In this document: in pieces, positions 55,395 to 64,000 of the stretch | Numbering within the stretch: the stretch's first letter is position 1 | Layout: each line of letters begins with the position of its first letter | NCBI RefSeq assembly: GCF_030913655.1 | Contig: NZ_CP133189.1 | Coordinates: forward strand, 2,418,001 to 2,482,000 | Direction: 5' to 3' | DNA from: Clostridium sp. MB40-C1 | Lineage (GTDB): Bacteria; Bacillota; Clostridia; Clostridiales; Clostridiaceae | DNA length: 64,000 bases | Notes under the pieces: model-generated | The model's input: only the letters and a program-made list of their open reading frames with translations | What the model was told of the DNA's origin: nothing | Databases searched by the model: none | Translations under genes and position numbers: made by a program

Positions 55395-55411
55395 CGCATA
55401 ATTCGTGCCAA
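55395..55411 (-). promoter_or_regulatory. Sigma-54 promoter of the MaoC gene
   Basis: TTGGCACGAATTATGCG: GG-N10-GC spacing and TGGCACG match the -24/-12 consensus very well. It lies about 75 bp before the start codon. Confidence 0.88.
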
Positions 55412-55459
55412 ATTTGTTTTATACACAGTTTTTATAAAATATAATTAACCTACAACTTT

Positions 55460-56395
55460 TTATCTTTCTTCTCTAAAGTATGGATTTCCCAAGAAAGAAG
55501 GTGGTGCATTTTTTTTATTTTTTCTCATAGAAACAATAACTAATACAACTATTGTTACAATATAAGGAAGCATATCTATTAAATATTGGGATACATGTGA
55601 TGTTAAAGCCTCAAATCTAAATCCCGCTATATCCAATCCTCCAAATAAATATGAACCTACTATAGCTTTATAAGGATTCCAAGAAGCGAATATTACAAGA
55701 GCAACCGCTATCCACCCTCTTCCTGCTGTAACATTATCTTGCCATGCAGGAATATAAACTAGTGATAAATAAGCCCCTCCTAAACCACATAAAGCTCCTC
55801 CTAATAATATATTTAAATATTTATATAAACTTACATTTATACTAGCAGCATCTGCACAAGCTGGATTTTCACCAATAGCTCTTAAATTCAGCCCACTTCT
55901 AGTATTATATAAGTATATACCTAGAATAACTGTAATTATATATCCTACATATACAAATACATCTTGAGTAAAAAATATTGAACCTATGAATGGTATCTTA
56001 CTAAGAATAGGTATATTAAAAGGTGTAAAAAAACTCTTTACAGTTTCAGGTGCTGTTTGACCTATCAAACTTTTCCCAATCAAACTAGATACACCTGTAC
56101 CAAATATAGTTAAGGCAAGTCCTGATACAACTTGATTTGCTTTTAAACTTATTGTAAGGAATGCATATATTAAAGCACCAAAAGCTCCAGCAATAGCTGC
56201 TGACAGCATAGCTAATACTGGGTTCCCTGTTTTTAGTCCTGTCATAAACCCAAACACAGCCCCAAGAAGCATCATCCCCTCAACTCCAAGGTTTAAATTA
56301 CCACTTTTTTCTGTAATTATTTCTCCTAAAGTAGCTAATAAGAGAGGCGTTCCTGCAACAATTGCTGCACTTAAAAATGCTGTTAATGACTCCAT
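55460..56395 (-). CDS. Nucleoside ABC transporter permease (NupQ-like)
   Basis: A 311-residue membrane subunit of a BMP-type (CUT2-like) ABC importer, with about 8-9 helices and the LNLGVEGMMLLGA and GENPACADAASI motifs of the family. It pairs with the next permease and ATPase to import nucleosides, as in Bacillus YufQ. It abuts the preceding permease gene and is last in the purine salvage operon. Confidence 0.92.
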   Translation of the reverse strand: MESLTAFLSAAIVAGTPLLLATLGEIITEKSGNLNLGVEGMMLLGAVFGFMTGLKTGNPVLAMLSAAIAGAFGALIYAFLTISLKANQVVSGLALTIFGTGVSSLIGKSLIGQTAPETVKSFFTPFNIPILSKIPFIGSIFFTQDVFVYVGYIITVILGIYLYNTRSGLNLRAIGENPACADAASINVSLYKYLNILLGGALCGLGGAYLSLVYIPAWQDNVTAGRGWIAVALVIFASWNPYKAIVGSYLFGGLDIAGFRFEALTSHVSQYLIDMLPYIVTIVVLVIVSMRKNKKNAPPSFLGNPYFREER

Positions 56396-57499
56396 TTAAT
56401 TTGCCTCCTTTAATTTACATAGACTTTCCTTGTCTTTTATTGATTTTATAGAATTTCTTTTTAAAAAAACTTTGTATTTTATAAAAAATTCACTACCTAG
56501 TACAAAGAAAAGTATCATACTCTGCAATACTAATGCAGCAGCTTCTGGTATACCAAACGCTGTCTGTATATATAGTCCCCCTTGAAGAAGAGCTGCAAAA
56601 AGTACGGAAACCAACATAATTAAAGGGGCACTTAAAGAAGCTAACCAAGCTACAATTATAGCTGTATATCCTACTCCACCTGAAACTTCTACAGAAAGAG
56701 TATTACTAACAGCTGATGCTTGGATCATTCCAACTAATCCACATAATCCACCACTTAAAAATACAGCACTTATTATTGTATTTCTAATATTAATTCCAGA
56801 ATATAAAGCGGTTTTTTCACTTTCTCCTAAAACACTAATTTCATACCCTTTTTTAGTGTAATTCATAAAAATATACATTAATACAACAAGAATGATAGCA
56901 ATAATCCACCCTATATGAATACCTAAAAACTTAGGAAGTATAGCATTTTTTGAGAAATTAGGTATCTTAGGAAAACCCATCGCCTTTGAATCTTTCCATA
57001 AGTCATATTGTAAATAAGCTACCCATTTAATAGCTATATAATTCATCATCAATGTTAAAATCGTCTCATTAGTACCCCATTTTGATTTAAAAAATGCAGG
57101 TATAAAAGCCCAAACCCCTCCCCCTACAATTCCAGCAATAGCCATTACAAAAAGCAAAACTGGCTTAGGAAGATTTTGAAAATTAAGTGCAAAGAACGAT
57201 GCCAAAAATGCTCCCATCATTATCTGACCTTCTCCTCCTATATTCCAAAATTGCATTTTAAAAGCAACTGAAATTCCTAGAGCAGTTATTAAAAGAGGTA
57301 CTGCTTTTATTATAGTCTGTCTGATTTTATAATCAGATCCAAAAGCACCTTTTATCATTGAACTATAAACCTTTAAAGGATTTAATCCTAATACAAAAAT
57401 AAAAATTCCAACTACTAATAGGGCAAGAATTATAGCTATAGTTCTTATCTTTATTGTATCTGATTTCGTTATTTCACTTCTTTTTATAACTCTAAACAT
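56396..57499 (-). CDS. Nucleoside ABC transporter permease (NupP-like)
   Basis: A 367-residue permease with about 9-10 helices and the motifs FWNIGGEGQIMMGA and GESEKTALYSGIN, typical of BMP-type importers (YufP-like). Its start overlaps the ATPase stop by 8 bp and its stop abuts the next permease. Confidence 0.92.
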   Translation of the reverse strand: MFRVIKRSEITKSDTIKIRTIAIILALLVVGIFIFVLGLNPLKVYSSMIKGAFGSDYKIRQTIIKAVPLLITALGISVAFKMQFWNIGGEGQIMMGAFLASFFALNFQNLPKPVLLFVMAIAGIVGGGVWAFIPAFFKSKWGTNETILTLMMNYIAIKWVAYLQYDLWKDSKAMGFPKIPNFSKNAILPKFLGIHIGWIIAIILVVLMYIFMNYTKKGYEISVLGESEKTALYSGINIRNTIISAVFLSGGLCGLVGMIQASAVSNTLSVEVSGGVGYTAIIVAWLASLSAPLIMLVSVLFAALLQGGLYIQTAFGIPEAAALVLQSMILFFVLGSEFFIKYKVFLKRNSIKSIKDKESLCKLKEAN

Positions 57500-59024
57500 T
57501 AGCTACATCCTCCATTTCTTTATTCCCCATCATTAGACTACCTATTTTCTCTTTTGTAAGACCATTTGTGCTCAAAATTCCAGTAATCTCTCCATTACAA
57601 ATAACCATAATTCTATCGCATAGTTCTAAAAGAACATCTAAATCTTCTCCAATATAAATAACTGAATTGTCTTTAGCTTTTTCTTCATTTATCAAATCAT
57701 ATATTGTATAACATGTATTTACATCTAATCCCCTTACGGGATAAGCCATTATCAAAAGCTTTGGATATAAACTTAGTTCTCTTCCTAATAATATTTTTTG
57801 AATGTTTCCTCCTGATAAATACCTAATTGGATAATGAATATTCGGAGTTTTTATTTCAAGTTTCTCTACCATTTTCTTAGCTTTTTCTTCAATTGGCTTT
57901 TTATTAATAAACATTCCTTTAGAACTTTGATAATCCTTTAACAGTAAATTATCAACCATATCCATAGATCCAACTAAACCCATACCCAATCTATCTTCAG
58001 GTATAAAACTCATACTTATACCCTTTCTAATAATTTCTCTGCTTGTCTTACCAACTATATTTTCTCCTTCAAAAATTATTTCTCCATCTTCAACCTTTTG
58101 CAATCCAGCTATAGCTTCACATAACTCCTTTTGTCCACTTCCAGCTATTCCTGCAACTCCTAAGATTTCACCAGTTTTTATTGAAAAGCTAATATTTTTT
58201 AGTACCTCAATTTTCTCCTCATTTAAAACTTTTAAATTATTTACTTTTAAAATTTCCTTTCCTGCTTCTGTTTCAACCTTTTTAATAGACAAATCCACAG
58301 ATTTTCCAACCATTAATTCTGTAAGTTCTTTAGGATTTGTATCCCTTTTGTTTAAAGTAGTTATACTTTCACCTTTTCTAAGCACAGTTATTCTATCCGC
58401 AGTACTCATTACCTCGTCCATCTTGTGAGTAATAAATATAACAGCACATCCTTCTTTTTTCATTCTCTCAACAATTTTAAAGAGCCTTTCACTTTCTTGA
58501 GGGGTAAATACAGCAGTAGGTTCATCTAATATAAGAATGTTTGCTCCTCTATATAAAACTTTCAATATCTCAAGGTTTTGCTTCTCACCTACAGACATTT
58601 CGTGCACATTTTTTTCTAAGTTAATTTCTAATCCAAATTTTTCTTTTAGTCTCTCTATTTTTTCTAAACTTCTCTTTTTATTTAAAAACAATCCGCCTTT
58701 TTGACCTAAAATAATATTTTCTTCAGCAGTCATATTTTCTACTAACTTAAAATGCTGATATATCATTCCAATACCAGCAGCTATAGCATCCTTTGGTGAA
58801 TCAAAATTAGCTTCTTTTCCATGAATTAAGATAGAACCGCTATCAGGAGTATAAACTCCTGATAGCATGTTCATTAATGTACTTTTTCCAGCTCCATTTT
58901 CTCCTAAAAGAGCATGAACCTCTCCTCCATACACTTGTAGGTTAATATTATTGTTAGCTACTACTTTACCAAATTGTTTTGTTATGTCTTTCATTTCAAT
59001 GTAAGGAATTTTATTTTCCACCAT
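57492..59024 (-). CDS. Nucleoside ABC transporter ATP-binding protein (NupO-like)
   Basis: A 510-residue protein with two ABC domains in tandem. The first is complete: Walker A GENGAGKST, signature MSVGEKQ, Walker B LILDEPTAVFTPQE. The second is degenerate in Walker A (GIAGSGQKE) and in the D-loop region (AYPVRGLD), as is normal for this family, with signature LSGGNIQKI. It powers the two permeases. It overlaps the binding-protein gene by 14 bp. Confidence 0.93.
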   Translation of the reverse strand: MVENKIPYIEMKDITKQFGKVVANNNINLQVYGGEVHALLGENGAGKSTLMNMLSGVYTPDSGSILIHGKEANFDSPKDAIAAGIGMIYQHFKLVENMTAEENIILGQKGGLFLNKKRSLEKIERLKEKFGLEINLEKNVHEMSVGEKQNLEILKVLYRGANILILDEPTAVFTPQESERLFKIVERMKKEGCAVIFITHKMDEVMSTADRITVLRKGESITTLNKRDTNPKELTELMVGKSVDLSIKKVETEAGKEILKVNNLKVLNEEKIEVLKNISFSIKTGEILGVAGIAGSGQKELCEAIAGLQKVEDGEIIFEGENIVGKTSREIIRKGISMSFIPEDRLGMGLVGSMDMVDNLLLKDYQSSKGMFINKKPIEEKAKKMVEKLEIKTPNIHYPIRYLSGGNIQKILLGRELSLYPKLLIMAYPVRGLDVNTCYTIYDLINEEKAKDNSVIYIGEDLDVLLELCDRIMVICNGEITGILSTNGLTKEKIGSLMMGNKEMEDVANV

Positions 59025-60123
59025 TTTGAACTCCTTCTACAAACCAATTAAACTTTAACAATTCTTCATCAGTCATAACTTTATCTTTTGCTACCTTTTC
59101 TTGTCCCTTATTATCTTTTATAGGTCCAACAAATATTTTATTTTTTCCAGAAATTATATCTTCTTTAACTTTCTTGATTTTTTCTTCTGCTCCTTGTGGT
59201 GCATTTTTTGTAAGTGGAGCAAGGTCTATTATTTCATCTTGTAATCCACCCCAATAGCTTTCAGATTTCCAAGTTCCATCCATTACTGCTTGTACCTGTT
59301 TTACATAGTATGGTCCCCAGTTCCATACTGCAGATGTCATATAAGCCTTTGGTGCTTTCTTTTCCATATTTGTATTATATCCAATTGAAAATGCTCCTTT
59401 TTCTTCTGCTGCTTGTTGTGGTCCCGCAGTATCTTGGTGTTGAGCAATAACATCTGCACCTTCATCTAAAAGAGCTTTTGCAGCTTCTTTTTCCTTAGCA
59501 GGATCATACCAAGTATTTGTCCATTTAACTTTAACAACAGCTTTAGGATTTACCGAACGAACTCCTAATGCAAATGCATTTACAGCTCTAACTACTTCTG
59601 GTATTTCATGAGCTCCTACAAATCCTATAGTGTTACTTTTTGTTTTCATACCAGCAACTATACCTGATAAATATCTTGCTTGATACATTCTTCCAAAATA
59701 GTTAGACATATTTTCATCAGACATATACCCTGAACAGTGTAAGAACTTAACATCTGGATGTTCCTTAGCTGATTTAGCCATTCCATCCATAAATCCAAAG
59801 CTAGTTCCTACTATAACATTACAACCTTCATCAACCATATTTTCTATAACTTTTTGAACTTCAGCAGTATCTTCTTTAACTGATTCTTTAAATATAGTAG
59901 TTACTTTCAGTTTTTCTTCTAAATATTTTCTTCCCTGGTCATGTGAATATGTATATCCTTCATCACCTACAGGGCCTACATAAATAAATCCTACTTTTAT
60001 CTTCTTATTAGACTCTGTGCTTTGTTTTGAATCTGCTTTTTTGTCCCCCTCTGAAGAACAACCAACTAAAAAAACACTTAGTGACATAACTAACATCAAC
60101 ATTAAAGCCATAATTTTTTTCAT
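59011..60123 (-). CDS. BMP-family nucleoside-binding lipoprotein (NupN-like)
   Basis: A 370-residue substrate-binding lipoprotein with a lipoprotein signal (lipobox LVGC, lipidated Cys22) and the BMP domain: VGFIYVGPVGDEGYTYSHDQGR start and the GFVGAHEIPEVVRAVNAF and NWGPYYV segments. The family binds purine nucleosides outside the membrane. Ribosome binding site GGAGGAG. It starts 122 bp after the guanine deaminase gene, with no terminator in between. Confidence 0.94.
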   Translation of the reverse strand: MKKIMALMLMLVMSLSVFLVGCSSEGDKKADSKQSTESNKKIKVGFIYVGPVGDEGYTYSHDQGRKYLEEKLKVTTIFKESVKEDTAEVQKVIENMVDEGCNVIVGTSFGFMDGMAKSAKEHPDVKFLHCSGYMSDENMSNYFGRMYQARYLSGIVAGMKTKSNTIGFVGAHEIPEVVRAVNAFALGVRSVNPKAVVKVKWTNTWYDPAKEKEAAKALLDEGADVIAQHQDTAGPQQAAEEKGAFSIGYNTNMEKKAPKAYMTSAVWNWGPYYVKQVQAVMDGTWKSESYWGGLQDEIIDLAPLTKNAPQGAEEKIKKVKEDIISGKNKIFVGPIKDNKGQEKVAKDKVMTDEELLKFNWFVEGVQNGGK

Positions 60124-60245
60124 AAATTTTCTCCTCCATAGTTTTAGTTTTTTTATAATTATGTATACTCAAGGAAATTTTTAGAATTAATTTTAATACA
60201 TCTAATTTCCTTTAATTTTAATACTCTTCATTTACGTATTAATTT

Positions 60246-61523
60246 TTAAAATTTAGGTTCTGATATTTTTTGACCAGCTACATATCTTTCAACTATATTC
60301 CTATCATCTCCTATGTAAATATACCTTTGTAGCCTTTCTTCAATAGTTCTATCTAACTCACCTAAACTACTATCGTCAATGATTAATGCATCAAATTCAT
60401 ATCCTTTTTCAAAACTTCCCACTTTTCCGAAAAATTCTCCTCCAGCTTTAGTTCCCATATAAAAAACTTCTGATGTTGTTAAAGGTTTATATGTTTTATC
60501 TGATTCAAGCCACTTCATCTTAGACATCTGTACTGCTGCTACCATAACATTAGGTATAGATATTTTATGGCCACCACTAATATCACATCCTAATCCAACT
60601 GTTATGCCTTTTTCCATAAACTTTCTTACAGGCATAATTCCAGTTGCAACATTTAAATTAGAAGTAGGACAATGTACTGTGATAACTCTGTTATTTTTTA
60701 TTAAATTCATTTCTCTTTCTGAACTATATATACAATGAGCCATAACTGTTGGAACTTCACCAAATAATCCAAATTTATTGTATACATTTCCATACTCTTC
60801 ACATTCAGGATGTAATTCTTTTACCCATTGAATTTCAGATATATTTTCAGACAAATGAGATTGTACAGGAATATTATATTTTTTAGCTATCTTTCCAATT
60901 TCCTGCATAACTTGAGAAGAACAACTTGGGACAAATCTTGGAGTTATAATTGGTTTAACTAATCTTGACTTATTACTATACTCACATATAATTTCTTCTG
61001 TATCATTTATAGATTCTTGTGTATCTTCTATTATGTAATCCGGAGAATTTCTATCCATGTTAACTTTCCCTACAAATGCTCCAAGCCCAGATTTTATGAA
61101 TAAATCCATAAGTATTTTAGTTGCATCTTTATGTACGCTTCCAAATACAACAGCTCTTGTAGTTCCACATCTCCATAATTCTTTAACAACTTTTTTGTAT
61201 ACTTTTTCAGCATATATTAAATCTTTAAACTTTGATTCTTCTGGGAAAGCGTACTCATCTAGCCATTCTAATAATTGCTTGTCCATACCCAATCCTAAAT
61301 TAGCATATTGAGGAGCATGTAAATGTAAATCAATAAAACCTGGTATAATTAATTTATCTCCATAATCTATAATTTCATAAGCTTCATCTTCTTTTGAAAG
61401 TTTAGATTTTATCTTATCCACTTTTCCATCCTTAACAAATATATATCCATTTTCTATAACTGTGAATTCTTCAGGATTTTTAGTGAATATTATATTTCCT
61501 TTATAAATCATAATACTATTCAT
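60246..61523 (-). CDS. guaD: Guanine deaminase
   Basis: A 425-residue zinc amidohydrolase converting guanine to xanthine. The metal site reads FIDLHLHAPQYANLG, further ligands come from SHLSE and MAHCIYSSE, and the late Asp in GLGCDISGG. HCPTSNLN and LLEWLDEYAFPEE are hallmarks of guanine deaminase rather than chlorohydrolases. It follows xpt by 11 bp; together they convert guanine to xanthine to XMP. Confidence 0.93.
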   Translation of the reverse strand: MNSIMIYKGNIIFTKNPEEFTVIENGYIFVKDGKVDKIKSKLSKEDEAYEIIDYGDKLIIPGFIDLHLHAPQYANLGLGMDKQLLEWLDEYAFPEESKFKDLIYAEKVYKKVVKELWRCGTTRAVVFGSVHKDATKILMDLFIKSGLGAFVGKVNMDRNSPDYIIEDTQESINDTEEIICEYSNKSRLVKPIITPRFVPSCSSQVMQEIGKIAKKYNIPVQSHLSENISEIQWVKELHPECEEYGNVYNKFGLFGEVPTVMAHCIYSSEREMNLIKNNRVITVHCPTSNLNVATGIMPVRKFMEKGITVGLGCDISGGHKISIPNVMVAAVQMSKMKWLESDKTYKPLTTSEVFYMGTKAGGEFFGKVGSFEKGYEFDALIIDDSSLGELDRTIEERLQRYIYIGDDRNIVERYVAGQKISEPKF

Positions 61524-61534
61524 ACAAACATCCC

Positions 61535-62107
61535 CTAATTTTTAAAGACTATTTTTCCATCTCCCATTGATTCTATAATGGCTAAGGATTCTAATTGAAT
61601 ATTTTTATTTTCAATAATTTTTCTACCTTGCTGAAATCCTTTTTCTATAACAATACCTACTCCAACCACTTTTGCCTCAGCTTGATTCACAATATCTATT
61701 AAACCTGACGCAGCATTAGCATTAGCAAGAAAATCATCAATTATCAAAATTTTATCTTCTGGCTGTATGTACTTTTTAGAAACTCTTACATTATAGGACT
61801 TATTTTTAGTAAATGAAAAAACATCTGCCTGAAAACTGTCTTTGTCCATATTGCTCCCTGCATGTTTTTTTGCAAAAACTACAGGTACATCAAAATACTG
61901 TGCAGTAATACAAGCAATCCCTATCCCTGAAGATTCTATAGTCAATATTTTTGTTATTTCTTTTTTTTCAAATCTTTTTTTAAATTCCTTTCCTATCTCT
62001 TTAAATAATTTCACATCTATCTGGTGATTTAAAAAACTATCTACCTTTAAAACATCACTACCTATAACCCTCCCATCTTTAGCAATTCTATTTTTTAACA
62101 GTTCCAT
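61535..62107 (-). CDS. xpt: Xanthine phosphoribosyltransferase
   Basis: A 190-residue type I phosphoribosyltransferase that salvages xanthine to XMP. It shows the start [29 protein letters not shown] and the PRPP motif [14 protein letters not shown], all typical of Xpt. It is the first gene of the purine salvage and nucleoside import operon behind a guanine riboswitch. Confidence 0.95.
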   Translation of the reverse strand: MELLKNRIAKDGRVIGSDVLKVDSFLNHQIDVKLFKEIGKEFKKRFEKKEITKILTIESSGIGIACITAQYFDVPVVFAKKHAGSNMDKDSFQADVFSFTKNKSYNVRVSKKYIQPEDKILIIDDFLANANAASGLIDIVNQAEAKVVGVGIVIEKGFQQGRKIIENKNIQLESLAIIESMGDGKIVFKN

Positions 62108-62148
62108 ATATTTTCCTCCTCTATATAAAATCTAATTATCAAAAAGAA

Positions 62149-62175
62149 AACTCCCTAGTCTGCAACTAGGGAGTT
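62149..62175 (-). terminator. Riboswitch-controlled terminator of the xpt operon
   Basis: AACTCCCTAGT-TGCAG-ACTAGGGAGTT followed by TTCTTTTT. Its 5' arm can instead pair with the 3' strand of aptamer stem P1 (ACTA, GGG and GTT blocks), giving an antiterminator. Confidence 0.9.
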
Positions 62176-62315
62176 TATATCATTTAACACCTTTAATATA
62201 AGAAATTAATACAATTAACACTTTAATTATATAGCAAAAAATGTATACTACATTACTAATATACTAAAGTATTATTATATTACTTATAAAAGATTAACGT
62301 GTTAAATTTAATATA

Positions 62316-62386
62316 AACACCCGTAGTCAAACAGTTTAAGGCCGTCTGGTAGAAACGCTCAGTCCATATCACTAAACATATACGAG
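62316..62386 (-). promoter_or_regulatory. Guanine riboswitch (purine aptamer)
   Basis: The minus strand shows all purine aptamer landmarks in order: P1 ACTCGTA, GATATGG junction, P2 (GTTTAGT/ACTGAGC), GTTTCTACC, P3 (CAGACGG/CTGTTTG) and the closing GACTACGGGT. A C in the specificity position (GACTAC) predicts guanine/xanthine/hypoxanthine rather than adenine. It lies 210 nt before xpt, with the terminator between them. Elsewhere in the 62108-62703 gap I see AT-rich DNA only. Confidence 0.93.
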
Positions 62387-62597
62387 TAATTTTACGAATA
62401 ATTTTGATTGTTTTGTATATATTGTTCGTTTATTTTTGCTATATGTATATATTAAATCAAATAGACAGAAAAATCAATACCCAATTAAAAACTTTTATTT
62501 AACGACTAAATACCCCTTTTTCTGTAACTAATACCCAAATTTGATGAAGAATATAACATAACTTTTTTTCTAAAACACCTTTCTAAATAAAAAATAA

Positions 62598-62632
62598 GCA
62601 ATTGATGAAAGTCTTCTTTACTCATCAACTGC
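62598..62632 (-). terminator. Terminator of the gltP-type symporter gene
   Basis: GCAGTTGATGA and TCATCAATTGC arms with a 13-base loop, then TTATTTTTTATTT. Confidence 0.8.
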
Positions 62633-62703
62633 CTATTCTATACTTTTTCTTGGTAATACAAATCAATTATTTAATAAAGTTGTATTATAGCCTTATCTAT
62701 AAT

Positions 62704-63990
62704 CTAATCTAAAGCACATTTTTCTTCACATATATATTTATGATTATATATATCCAAATTTAGTTCTTTTTCTAAATTAGCCATAATTACAGTTGCAGCT
62801 GCATCCCCACTTACATTAACCACAGTTCTCATCATATCTAATATCCTATCTATACCTAGCACTAAAGATATTCCTTCCACTGGTAATCCTACCTGTTGAA
62901 GTACCATAGATAATGTTATTAATCCCACCCCTGGTACTCCTGCAGTACCAATAGAAGCTAAAGTAGCAGTTAACACAACCATTAACATTTGATTAATAGT
63001 AAGAGGTATACCATATACTTGAGCAATAAAAACAGTAGCCACTCCTTGCATTATAGCCGTACCATCCATATTAATAGTAGCACCTAATGGTATAGTAAAG
63101 CTTGCAATGGCTTCTTTAACACCTAATCTTTTTTCACAAGTTTCAAGATTAATAGGTATAGTAGCATTACTACTTGATGTGCTAAATGCAACTACCATAA
63201 CAGGCCAAAATTTTCTAAAAAACATTATAGGGCTTACTCTTCCAATAAATCTCAAAGCCAATCCATATACTATTATAAGCTGAATTAAAAGCACTAGTAC
63301 AATTGTAATTCCATATTTAAATAATTTAAATAAAACATCCGAACCCTGAAGCATTATAACCTTAGATATAAGTGCGAATACTCCAACAGGAGCAAATAAC
63401 ATAACTATTCCTATTATTTTCAAAAGAACTTCGTTTATCTGACTTATTATATCAATCATAGGTTGTGCTGCTTTGCCAATCATGGTAGCCGCTATACCAA
63501 ATAATATAGCAAAAATTATTATTTGTAGCATTTCCCCTTTAACTAAGGATTCTATAGGATTTGTAGGAACCATATTAACAAAAACATCCATAATAAAAGG
63601 AGCCTCAGTAGCTTTAAAACTTTTAGCAGTAGATAAGAGTTGTTCCCCTCCTAACCCTGGCTTTATTATATTTGCAAATATAATAGCTATACTAATAGCA
63701 AAAGCAGTTGTTGCAGTATAGTAGATCATAGTTCTCGCACCTAATCTACCCAATTTTTTAATGTCCCCAACACTAGCTGTCCCACATATTAAAGAACATA
63801 AAACTAATGGAACTACAAGCATTTTTATTCCTCTTAAAAAAACATTACCTGCTGGATCTAAAACCCACTTAATAATAGATTCATTTATAGTTTTTTCAAA
63901 GAACATGTTGGAAGTTATTCCAAAAATAACACCCAATAATAATCCTAATAATATCTTTATAGTAAGTGACATTTTCTTCTTTTGTTTCAT
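62704..63990 (-). CDS. Dicarboxylate/amino acid:cation symporter (DAACS)
   Basis: A 428-residue symporter of the glutamate/aspartate/C4-dicarboxylate family. It has about eight helices plus two re-entrant loops; the serine-rich loop reads STSSSNATIP and the substrate-site helix NMDGTAIMQG. The motifs fit GltP/GltT proton or sodium symporters; glutamate or aspartate is the likely substrate but dicarboxylates are possible. Start ATG at the window edge, with AGGAAAGAG just ahead. Confidence 0.92.
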   Translation of the reverse strand: MKQKKKMSLTIKILLGLLLGVIFGITSNMFFEKTINESIIKWVLDPAGNVFLRGIKMLVVPLVLCSLICGTASVGDIKKLGRLGARTMIYYTATTAFAISIAIIFANIIKPGLGGEQLLSTAKSFKATEAPFIMDVFVNMVPTNPIESLVKGEMLQIIIFAILFGIAATMIGKAAQPMIDIISQINEVLLKIIGIVMLFAPVGVFALISKVIMLQGSDVLFKLFKYGITIVLVLLIQLIIVYGLALRFIGRVSPIMFFRKFWPVMVVAFSTSSSNATIPINLETCEKRLGVKEAIASFTIPLGATINMDGTAIMQGVATVFIAQVYGIPLTINQMLMVVLTATLASIGTAGVPGVGLITLSMVLQQVGLPVEGISLVLGIDRILDMMRTVVNVSGDAAATVIMANLEKELNLDIYNHKYICEEKCALD

Positions 63991-64000
63991 TCTCTTTCCT

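Overview
The window is AT-rich (clearly under about 35% G+C by eye), with strong G-rich Shine-Dalgarno sites and frequent TTG/GTG starts. It carries lon-lonB-clpX-clpP-tig, pyruvate formate-lyase, clostridial cysteine-rich small proteins, a PyrBI-type aspartate transcarbamoylase and a ferredoxin/flavodoxin protein. This fits a strictly anaerobic Clostridium sensu stricto. I cannot fix the species. No tRNA, rRNA, CRISPR array, insertion sequence or prophage was seen. Most genes lie on the minus strand.

Layout. 1-6 kb: an ABC-2 exporter operon, preceded by a dyad that may be the operator of the adjacent M50 protease/histidine kinase/NarL-type regulator operon. 6-13.3 kb: envelope-anchored proteins, a PhoH ATPase, a PerR-type regulator, a candidate C-rich small RNA (about 11591-11685) and two cysteine-rich proteins. 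13.4-22 kb: engB, lon, lonB, clpX, clpP, tig (protein quality control). 22-28.5 kb: a TIM-barrel protein, an anchored protein and carAB. 29-32.5 kb: pflB-pflA. 32.5-38.2 kb: an S41-like protease, an AAA/PD-(D/E)XK protein, and a tetR-MFS efflux pair with two matching operators. 38.4-44.9 kb: pyrBICFKDE. 45-55.4 kb: a flavodoxin/ferredoxin protein, three 459-residue GntP permeases, a propionate-type CoA-transferase, a sigma-54 activator and a MaoC hydratase. 55.4-62.4 kb: a purine salvage operon (xpt, guanine deaminase, BMP-family nucleoside ABC transporter) behind a guanine riboswitch. 62.7-64 kb: a dicarboxylate/glutamate symporter.

Regulatory logic is unusually readable. carAB has a consensus promoter followed by two tandem PyrR-type attenuators. 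The pyrB leader has one attenuator followed by a PyrR-type hairpin that covers the Shine-Dalgarno. The CoA-transferase and the MaoC gene each have a good -24/-12 sigma-54 promoter flanking the sigma-54 activator gene, and a large inverted repeat upstream of the former looks like the activator site. The GntP x3 / CoA-transferase / MaoC set is best explained as uptake, CoA activation and dehydration of a short hydroxy acid such as (R)-3-hydroxybutyrate (inference). Intergenic regions, especially inside the pyr operon, contain degenerate heptanucleotide repeats (CCTAGTA-like) and a duplicated 85-bp block.

The most novel-looking items are the candidate C-rich sRNA, whose C-tracts complement the Shine-Dalgarno regions of the two neighbouring cysteine-rich genes; the sigma-54 hydroxy-acid module; and the serial control in the pyrB leader.
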